64,000 nucleotides of DNA, taken from NCBI GenBank assembly GCA_004764695.1, contig SMSO01000032.1:890501-954500 (forward strand), in the 5' to 3' direction. The DNA is from Schizochytrium sp. TIO01 (Eukaryota; Sar; Bigyra; Thraustochytrida; Thraustochytriidae). Positions 49,198 through 58,067 of this stretch are shown piece by piece. Positions within the stretch are counted from its first letter, which is position 1; every line of letters begins with the position of its first letter. A program made the translations under genes and the position numbers. Under the pieces are notes generated by a model. It was not told where the DNA came from. It saw only the letters and a list, made by a program, of their open reading frames with translations, and did no database searches.

Positions 49198-49518
49198 AAT
49201 GAACAGACAATTAGAATTACTAAAGAAACGATTCGAGAGGGACTCTAAAACAGGTTGCCGTTATGTGAGTTGGGAAATGAAGTCATAGACTCTAAAGAAC
49301 GTTTTCCAGGTGAAGCAGTGAGAACTGCCGAAGAACAATACATAATACATACAAGAACCATTCATGTCAAGTACCACATTGCAGCATGGCAACGGGTATA
49401 CGTGTCATCTGTCACTGGAAGCTTGACGTACTTGGCTACATCGCAGGGGACGCAGGTGCTGATCATTAATGCCCTACCATTGGCACAAGAAGCAGCTCAA
49501 GTGTATCAAAGAATTTAA
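49198..49518 (+). pseudogene. Possible Ty1/copia RNase H C-terminal remnant
   Basis: The plus frame from 49198 reads NEQTIRITKE, a stop at 49246, then a stretch containing HTRTIHVKYHI, TGSLTYLATSQ and INALPL. In Ty1/copia Pol the RNase H end has the order 'DN..AI.L..N', 'RTKHIDVKYH', 'G.I.L.Y..T..Q.ADI.TK.LP'. The order and spacing agree, but many expected residues are lost and one stop lies inside, so this would be an eroded fragment. No LTR, primer-binding site or upstream pol domain was found next to it. The match is by eye and could be chance. Confidence 0.35.
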
Positions 49519-52216
49519 ATCAGCAATTTGATTGCTTTATGCTCTTCGCTTTTATAAGATCGTGAATTCAAGAGTCTGCATCATCTACAATCTCCAAAGG
49601 AAACCAAAGCGATCAGAATCAATCAGCTCCAGGGTCACAGCGATCGAGCTGCGATATTTCTAAAACTAGACACACATGTGCGTAAATCGATAGATAGGTT
49701 TATAAAAGCTGACCGGCATGATCCCGGCACGACCTCAATTTTCAGCCTTTTCGAGCTCTTTTTGAGCTTAGCAAATGTAATCATACACGGAGAGGACATT
49801 TACAACGTTTGGTGTTCCTTTCTTTTCTTCCCCGGCTATCATGCAAAACGTCATGCAAAACGGAAATCAGCTGATATTTAGAGAACATTCATTAAATATA
49901 GCTCGTGGCCTGTGAGGCCGTACTTTCGGATGAAACCTAAAGAGGCTAAAGATGCACATAGTCAATGATCAGTCTAGCCTTCTTCAATGTCCAGAGAACC
50001 CTCATAATAGCAAGCAAAAACGCATATTACAATGCAACTTTCCCTTTACGCATAATCACTAGTTAACACTTGAAAAGCTTCTGATCCACTAATGTCAACA
50101 TGATCTAGGAAACGTCTGAAGAGTGTGTGTTGGTGGGGGGGGAGAGGTGTGTGTATCTAAAAATATATAAATTCTGTATTCCATCGAGGATTAGAGTCGA
50201 TCAAGCAACTCTGTTCCTCCTCCTGCCCATGTGTTAACCTGAGAATTACACAAATCGATTCAAGGAGGCGACTCACCCAAACATCACTTTAGATTCAATA
50301 CGCATTTGTCCGTCCACCCTCACCCACTGGCGGTAATAGTCGACGGAAATGAAAATAAAATAAGGCAAAGAAAAAAGAATAGCTGTTTGCTTGCTTGCTT
50401 TCTTGCTTTGCTTGCTTGTTTGTTTAGTTCAAGTTCAAGTTCAACTTGGTTGGTTCTGTAGGCTACGCACCTATCTTTTAGATTGTAAACTTTTAGTAAA
50501 ACTAAAAGTAATGGTGCCTAGACAATAGATCGGCTAATGTCGCCATTGGAGCCATAGGTTCGGCCGTCCGCGGGTCTGATGCTCTCATATCCATTCAGTG
50601 CTTGGCTTGGAAATGAATATACTCATCAATCACGATACTCGCGTTGCTCGATTCTTCTACCTTCTGGCAAGAACGGGCATCGGTGCCTTTGATTTGAAGT
50701 CGCAAATTAATCCTCGCAGATATGATGCGCGAATAAGCTGGCCCAGTAGGCTCGACCTTAGCTCGCAGCCCAACTGCATCTCTCCCTCACTCATCGCACT
50801 GGAACTTCCTTGAAAGTCTTCCGCATCCGAGCTGCTCTGACAGGTGACTAAACTATGTTGATTAAACCATTAATCAATCAACACCAATGAGTGTTTTATA
50901 ATTAATTGATCAATCAGTCTAACTAACTAACAAATAAACAAGTCAATCTTAGGACACACATACCCTACCGACTGTTATTACCACCACTCAGCCGCAAAAG
51001 AGTTTGTTTATTTACTCTTCAAATAACTTATATCTTGAAAAGGTGGTATCTGGCGAGATTGTGTGGGGACGGCGAGAGTCAGTTCTAGTTGGATCCGGCG
51101 GACGCAAGCCACCACGAATAGCGCAATAGCTAGCTAGCTGGATACTGAAGTAGCAATCGCAACTCAAAGATCTTGAAGAGGGCTACCAATAAAATGAGGC
51201 TCCACATACTGGTTTGCAGAGACGCTTTCTCCCCTTCTTTCTCTCTTTCTCTCTCTGTGGAGCCTCAACAAAGAAATTGAACCATCCTACCTACCAGCTT
51301 CAAGATTGGCCTGTGACTATTGGCTTTTCTTTGCATTTTTATGCGCACGTATCTCGAACTCACCCTGGGCTGTGGTCAGACAGAAGCGACGAAGTGGTCG
51401 CGACCACAAAGGCCCTGATTTATTAGAAGTGAAGTGTTCTCCTTTTGACATTTTGCGATCCAGCTGGACATTCCTTCCCAACGAAGCTTACTCAAGACAT
51501 TAAGACCATCTACACCTAGATACTACCACTCCGAGTTCTCATTCCTGGTTTGTAAAAAGCGCCAAGCGCTAATCTATCAATATGCGTTACTCTAAGTATC
51601 GCCTCGTTCGGGAAAAGAAGAATTGTAAAAACGTCTGAGATCTTCGAAAACGTAGCGCACGCCTCTTCCCTTCAAAGATTCCAGTTATGAGTACTGACTT
51701 TTATGATCGATTAAACAAGCGCAGCAAAGGCAATGTGATACTTGTCATGGTCTGGCATAAGTCACAGAACATGTCCCCAACTTAAATTTAAAGGTTTTGA
51801 TAAAGGGTATAGATGTGATAGAAAAATAAAATAAGGAAACACCCCAAAGTGGTGCTTTCTCGAAACTGGCGACAGGCCGAAGTAGGCTAACTTCAATGTA
51901 AATCAATGGTATAGAGGAGAGGAAAACAATACACTGCAAATAAAGGATGCAATGCTACTCTAAATTTGACATTTTGTTCACAAGTAAGGAGAACCTGAGT
52001 GATGTTTGCCATGCAACTTTGGGAAAAATCGAAACGTAACAAAACCGACCTAAACGCAAACACGGATGTTAAAAGAACTTCGACGAATAGAAAAGACGCC
52101 TGACCGTTCAGCCATTTGCAAAAACACCATTTTTTATTGAGACGAACTTACACCATGAAAAAACAGTGGATCATGGATCATAATGACCAATCATCTGCCA
52201 TGAAGCTTTTGCATTT
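49519..52216. other. Gene desert: noncoding
   Basis: No supported gene; a G-run near 50137, GCTT tetramers at about 50388-50420, and short ORFs without domains. Confidence 0.45.
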
Positions 52217-52480
52217 ATATGTGATAAAGTCTTTTCTGAAGAAGGTAATTGATCATTTAGAAATTGCCATCCAATCATTCTGAAGGTGAAAGTTCATCTA
52301 CAGGCTCTTATTTCAAAGATACGATGCGTGCGATTTTCTGTCTTTTCTATTATATGTGATGAGCTCTTTTTAAAGAAGACTATTGATCATTTAGAAATAT
52401 TCATTCGGGTGGAAGTGCATACGCAGACTCTAATCTATAAGATACAAACGTGCGAATCTCATTCTCTTCTTTTTTTACGT
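52217..52480. repeat. Diverged tandem repeat, two units of about 135 bp
   Basis: TATGTGAT recurs at 52217 and 52353, and GATCATTTAG at 52251 and 52385. Between these anchors, GTTCATCTACAGGCTCT pairs with GTGCATACGCAGACTCT. The plus frame stays open across part of it, so the unit may derive from a repeated protein, but no family is recognised. Confidence 0.7.
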
Positions 52481-52544
52481 TTCTACATTTATATTAGCCA
52501 TCTATATCCGAGTATGGTATTTGAAGATATCAAACTTTTCTCTG

Positions 52545-53160
52545 AGTAAACTTTAGTGAATTCATCTATAAAGATATCACTTTAAGCCTCAATGCGGACT
52601 GCTTCTACTACAATACATTGCATCTATCTGGATGATTGTGTATGGCTTTAAACCGGCCTAGCTCCTTTTTCAAAACCGTTCGATAGAATCAAACCTCCTT
52701 GTACGAGAAATCATCATGTGTTTTTTAGTTACAATTTAAGATTCCCATCTATGTTCAAACTGCATTTAGCTATGGTGTCGGATAATGCAGAATTCTCTTG
52801 GAGTAAATTTCCGTGAAATCATTTACAAAGACGTTATCTTTAGCCCCAATGCGGACTGCTCCTGCTACAATACAATACCTATCTCCGGATATTGGATGTG
52901 ACCTAAAGCCAGTGCCACTCCTTTTCAAAAACGCTCCACGAATTTATACCCTAAATCAGTCATGAACTCTTCTCAAACAAGATTACTCACATTTTGTTAT
53001 TGTTTGTCAGAGAACAACCATTCGTTGATAATGATAATGAGGATGTCTTACGACTTAATCTTTCAACCAAGTCCAGGCAGTAACAGCACCTACAAAGCTA
53101 TTCTTCCTTTAGTCCCAATGCGGAATACGGGTGCCAGAACATACATTTCTGAATAATTCA
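52545..53160 (-). repeat. Diverged repeats of about 260 bp, possibly copia integrase-derived
   Basis: Three related units are anchored by CAATGCGGACTGCT at 52590, 52847 and, mutated, 53116. Each is followed by a TGTG-CCTAAA-CC-GTG block and then (units 1 and 2) a CTCCTTTTTCAAAA-like block. In unit 2 the minus strand is open and reads GTGFRSHPISGDRYCIVAG and, shortly after, RIGAKDNVFV. This recalls the 'GY/GF...YRV...DV.F.E' end of copia integrases. Unit 3 runs straight into the helix-turn-helix repeat that follows. Confidence 0.6.
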
Positions 53161-53180
53161 ATGTGCCTTAGAACTGGTGT

Positions 53181-53373
53181 CGCTGTAATTAGATCTCCAA
53201 TCGAAGAATCTAGTGGACAAGACAAAGCTGGTGCTAAGGCATCCCTTCGTATATATCGTGTGAATACAGGGCTTGGAATTGAGTAGTATTCGACAACCAG
53301 AAACCAAATTTGTGTGTGGTGGTCGAGAAGTCAAAACCCGAAAATGCGGCCACACATTACCTAGAATCAATTA
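53181..53373 (+). repeat. Truncated copy of the helix-turn-helix repeat
   Basis: Begins with AGATCTCCAATCGAAG, as in the inverted-repeat arm at 53975, and codes for a decayed 'SPIE-SSGQD' stretch before diverging. It links the 260-bp repeats to the inverted repeat. Confidence 0.5.
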
Positions 53374-54385
53374 TTGCTGAAAGATGACTCTGGTCAGCTT
53401 GAGGTTGACTGTAAAAATGAAGGCAGGGGTCTTGGTGAAGGCTTTAAGAAGGTTGACTTTAAAAATTGGCGAACTGTTGTCCTGGGAATGAATTCCAGGG
53501 CAGATGGACTCATGTAGTATTTATGGAGGCTAAGACATTCTTGAACGGTGTTAGAGATGTTTGATGCGGTTAGGTTGACTCAACCTCTTCAGCCATCGAT
53601 TCAAGTTGCACCATACTTGAATCTAGGTAATTTGTAGTCACACTTTTGGTTTTTGGCTCTGATAGCCACATGAATCCGGCTGCCTACTCCTGCTCTATTG
53701 TAAGCCTTATGTCTGCGAGGGTTTTACGATGGGACGCCAAAACTCTAGCAATGTCTTGTCTACTAGTTCCTTTGATTGGAGCAAGTATGATTTTATTTGA
53801 ATTGATGAGTGACGAGTTAAGTTAGCCCAACCCCATCAAATCTGTCTGACACAGTTCAAAATCGTTTTAGCCTTCTAATTACTGCATATAGATAAGTCTG
53901 CCTCGCAATCCAATACCCAAGGACAGTAGTTCGCTAACTCGTAAAACCAACCCTCATAAAGCCTTCATTGCTGAGATCTCCAATCGAAGGAACTAGTGGA
54001 CAAGACATTACTAGAATTCTTGGTGTCCATTTGTAAAACCCCATTACACATAAGGTTTACAATAAAGCAAGAATAGGTAGCCAGACTCATGTTGCTGCCG
54101 GAGCCAATAACTAAAAGTGTGAATACACATTATCTACACCCAAGCGTGGTTTAGCTTGAATCGATGGTTGGAGAAGGAGGATAAACGTAACCCCATCGAT
54201 TATCTCTAACCACAATCAAGAATGTCTTAATCTCCCAAACTACTACATGAATCCATCTGTCCTGGAATTCATTCCCCGGGATAGCAGTTCGCTAACACTT
54301 AAATCAACCTTCTTATAAGCTTCGTCAAGCTTCATGCCTTCATCTTTACAGTCAAACTCAAGCTAATCAGTATCACCTTTCAGCA
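53374..54385. mobile_element. Imperfect inverted repeat, arms of about 415 bp, with transposase-like HTH remnant
   Basis: The left arm (about 53374-53787) matches the reverse complement of the right arm (about 53969-54385) along nearly its whole length, with an estimated three-quarters to four-fifths identity by eye. The 180-bp centre holds part of a further direct copy (GACAGTAGTTCGCTAAC at about 53922 against GATAGCAGTTCGCTAAC at about 54281). Read outward from the centre, each arm starts with a frame coding for 'PI-GTS-QDI-R-L', and in the left arm (minus strand) it continues RQDIARVLASHRKTLADI. This is the layout of a helix-turn-helix as found in Tc1/mariner-type and related transposases. 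Internal stops show it is dead. Family assignment is uncertain. Confidence 0.6.
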
Positions 54386-54920
54386 TTCATCAATACTCTT
54401 GCCTTTATATTCATTCTCAACCTACAGCTGACCAGATTCATCTTCCAGCACGCTGGTAGGGCGACCATGTTAAAATACTATACGGAATCTCACTAGCTTG
54501 ATTGAAGATATGGAAATTCCAAAATTTTACGCAATCTCAACCGCAATAAAACTACTCATTGTGGTTAAGTATATATCTTCGATAAAGATGAGGAGGAGGA
54601 AGAGGGCGCCATACAACCCATTCAATTTCGTGAATTTAATTCAATGCTAGTAGTAGCATGTACAAACATATGATTTTAGAACTGATCAGTGTTGGTAGAA
54701 CCTAAACCTCTAAATGGCTGACTGTGCTCTAGAAGCAGTGTTTGTTTCAACATAAATCACGTTTGACGGAGTTTTGAATAAATTCGTTTAAGAAATTAGC
54801 TGTCATATTATAAAAGAATCCTTCAACTGAGGCGGAAATTACAGCATGTTGATTATGAGGGGGGATGGGAGTGCATCCCCCCCTTTTTAAATTAATTATT
54901 TAAACGTAATTTAATCTTCA
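54386..54920. other. Gene desert: noncoding
   Basis: AT-rich, no ORF of note. A run of G's followed by a run of C's (GGGGGGATGGGAGTGCATCC at about 54860) could form a short hairpin. Confidence 0.4.
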
Positions 54921-55480
54921 AAAATGGACTCAGCTTGCATATACACTATTTTTATATATCTAAATTTGACTACTGCTACTATGACATATATTCTTGAATG
55001 GTTTGATTTGCTGCTCAAGCCAGTATTGATAGTTTACATTTTATACATTATCATGAAATGCTCCATAGTGCAGTCTCACTGGCTCGTTCGAGAAATCAGC
55101 CTTGGTCTTTCATTTAAACAAAGAACCTTCAATTGTCGCGGTATTTAAAAGAGTAATTTTGAGTATTTTGATAGGTATAACGTCTTTCGACTCGACCCCA
55201 ACAACAAATATGTACAAAGACATGATTTCTACAAGGCCGATTTTGACTACACCTGCTGTTATGGCGTTCATCCCTGAGAGGTTAAATGTGCCTCAAAACC
55301 AGTGTTGCATTAATTTGCAAATCAGTGTTTATCTAAGTCTCATCGACTCGTTCAAAGATCTAACCATGACTTTTAAAATAATAAGGAACTATTTTGTTTG
55401 TACCGAAGAATCTGTCCTTTGAAAATAACGAGGGTATTGTACGACTCGACATTTTATTTTTACGGAATATGTCTCCTCGC
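54921..55480. repeat. Further diverged copy of the 260-bp repeat family
   Basis: The segment around 55215-55345 (ACAAAGACATGATTTCTAC, then a block ending AAACCAGTGTTGC) aligns with units 1-3 at 52.5-53.2 kb, with small indels that shift the minus-strand frame. This extends the family over about 3 kb. Confidence 0.45.
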
Positions 55481-56041
55481 TTCTTTTCATTTTGTCAGTA
55501 AATCTATAACTCCACGACGTACGACTCACTTGCTTGCCTTAAAGCTTATATTCGCACAGGTCACTGTTACTAGTGAGTCTATAATTGCTTACAGAAAGAG
55601 GTAGCAATTTACCGGCCGTAACCGGCTAGATTGTTTTGCTCACTGTCTCTCTCGCTCATTATTTTCTTGAAAAATAATGTACTACGTCCTTGCCCTGTCG
55701 CATAGCTTATTAGATATCGATGATGATGCCAGCCTCGCCTTTCACACTTGATCCACACACGCTATTCCCGAATCTTGCCCGTGATTCATTTGATCCAACT
55801 TGCCGAGTAAAGTACCTCAAAAAAAAAAACGAGAGAAAACACTCTGATTTATTATAAAATCTAGGTACTAGTATTTCCACACTAACCTAGGTAATAGGTA
55901 GTATCCGTGGGTACGTCGTTACAACAGGAAATAACAACTCATTATATATATATATATTTTTAATTTATTTTAAAAATAAAAATATTTAAAAAATAAAAAA
56001 TAAAAAATTATGTTTTGGGTTTACGATCTTAATCCATACTC
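55481..56041. other. AT-rich block
   Basis: Ends in a (TA)n run at about 55942-55957 and a long A/T-only tract to 56013. A CCGGCCGTAACCGGC imperfect palindrome lies at about 55612. No gene. Confidence 0.5.
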
Positions 56042-56540
56042 TTGTCAAATTCGCCATGTCTTAAGTATCCTCTTCTTTGGCATTTACCCTTCTTCAAGCA
56101 TCACCATCCTATCTCCACGAGCGACACCCTCTCGATCTTGAGCATCACAAACTGCGACGTACGCTTTCTTTGCTTCGTGTGGGTCGCATTTCGGTTCCCG
56201 CCCAACCCTCGCGTTGCTATCTCGGCAGAACCCCTGCCTTTGAGAGTCGACCGGGACCACCCTCCTCAGTCCCTACTGTGCTTCAGTATCGGGTTCTGTC
56301 TTTCTTCTTTTGCAATTTTCCCCCCCCGTGTATTCCCCAATACCGGACCCGCCGCACCTCTACTTTAAACCCTATGCATCCCTAGCAATCGCGGAGTGGT
56401 CTCGCAGCGGCGCGTGGGGGTACCAGTAAGAGTGGCCACTCGGTCCTATCAGTAATCCCTAGGAGGCGAGGAGCCCCGTCGAACCTCCCCTGCCTAGCGC
56501 TCCCTAAGCGAGTCCTACCCAACAGCAGTTACAGGGAGGA
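56042..56540. other. C-rich segment of unknown nature
   Basis: Pyrimidine-rich on the plus strand (C run at about 56322), abruptly different from the A/T tract before it. Two overlapping plus frames of about 100 aa are open because stops are rare in such composition, but neither shows a domain. Confidence 0.4.
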
Positions 56541-56550
56541 AGAACCTAAT

Positions 56551-56635
56551 AGATATATATATATATACATATACATGTGTAGATAGATAGAGTGATAGAT
56601 AGATAGATAGATAGATAGATATATGTACATATATG
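56551..56635. repeat. (TA)n/(GATA)n compound array
   Basis: TATATA run followed by about nine GATA units and back to TATG/TACA. Confidence 0.9.
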
Positions 56636-58067
56636 ACCCCTGCTAAACCTGTCCGGCAGACGGGTTGAAGTCACAGAGGCAGAGAAGCAGGCCAAGGCTG
56701 AGGTGAGGGTTGCTGAGCGGCAGCGGCTATAGCTAGGCCCAGGAAGGCGGTTCTAGCTAGAGGTATTGTTTGGAGCGGAGCCAGTGGCGAGGCGGGTGGG
56801 CGGGCGGGGCGCCATATTGTCGCGGCGGGGCGCCTTTTTGTGGGCAGGCGCGTAGAGTGAGAGAGCAGCGCTTAGGCGCGGATAGGTGTGGCCTAGCGAG
56901 AGGGAAAAGGAAAAAGTGCGAGGCGAGGAGAAAACTGCGAGGCCCAATCTCAAGAGCATCGTCTCCTTGGCGAGCCGATACCACCTCGCAGAAGGACCCG
57001 GAGGAGCTGAAGAAAGAGCCCGACAGCAGGCAGAGGCCAGGGAAGGCCTGACAGCAGGCGAGGAGCGCAAGGGGTCGCAGTGGGCGGGGAAGAAACCACA
57101 CGCGAGCTCGGCGACGGCATATGCACGCTGCGGAGCTCACTCACTCATTCACTCATTCGCTCATTCGCTCATTCACTCAAATCCATAGCGCATAGTGGAA
57201 TAGAGGGCAATAAATAATAAGGAGCGAATATAGGCGCTCACCTGCTTTGCTTTTTGCCTTTAGTTTGCTTTGCCTTTAGTTTGCGTTGCTTTGCCTTTAG
57301 TTTGTTTGGAGCGGCGGGCTTAGGAGAGAACGAGAACAGGCAAGTGCTCGCAGCTTACTGGTGCCTGCTGACGTTGCGGAGTCTGGCGCGGCAATTGGAG
57401 GTATTGATCTGGGAACGGTTGACGCATCGGATAGATTGAGCTGAGTAGATCTGGAGGTTGAACTTTAGGCAATGCATGCACGCTAGAGTGAATGGGAAAC
57501 GAAACTTGGTGAGTGCATGGGATAGAACAGAAGAGTTTACAGCGGTGTGGTAGAGATAGCGGTAGGGGGGGGCTAGAGGAGGAGGAGAAGGAGACCTGTT
57601 TAAATGGTGAAGAATAAGTAAAATTGGTATTCACTGTATATTGAAGGGAGAGCGGTAGTCGAAAGAACAAGTGTCTGCGTGCAATTCGGGCGGCGACCAG
57701 AACCGAGTTCGAGCTTGGCTGCCGGCGAAAGGCAACGTCGGCCTGCAAGCTGGAAAGGCTGGTGGGAGGCTGACAGAAGGCTGGCAGAACTTGGGTGTCC
57801 AGGGTTTGGACCACTCGGAGTGGAGACGGTTCGCAGGAGGCGGCATCGAGCGGACTCGAGTCGACTCCGCTCGACGCTTCCGTATGAATATCGACTAATT
57901 GTGACAAATCCAGACAGAAACCTAGACTTATATACACAATCGAAACGCACATACGTAGATTCGGGATTGATACGTGGTTTTCTTGTGGCCGTGCGAGGAT
58001 AAACACAGATTCAAGATTATACTGTCATCGGAACTCTAAATCGAGGCGGTCACGGGGGGGTGCAGCA
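56636..58067 (+). promoter_or_regulatory. GC-rich region, PRP4 kinase promoter and leader
   Basis: GC-rich, with CGCTCATTCACTCATT-type tetramers at about 57133-57180 and a TTTGCCTTTAG repeat (three to four copies, about 57255-57305). Open frames on both strands here, including one of 228 aa on the minus strand (57320-58006), have no domain and lack good starts. I read the last few hundred bases as the upstream region of the kinase gene. Confidence 0.4.

Noticed and set aside
56042-56385. Minus-strand GKCQRRGYLRHGEF as a zinc knuckle
   Set aside because: Resembles CCHC only superficially; spacing and cysteines are wrong, and stops lie on both sides.
57320-58006. 228-aa minus-strand frame upstream of the PRP4 kinase
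   Set aside because: The longest unassigned frame, but it starts at a GTG, shows no domain and has Ser/Pro/Leu-biased composition. It lies in the probable kinase leader. Kept in mind only as a possible antisense transcript.
8847-58067. CRISPR array
   Set aside because: The direct repeats found are contiguous microsatellites or diverged transposon copies; none has constant repeats separated by unique spacers.
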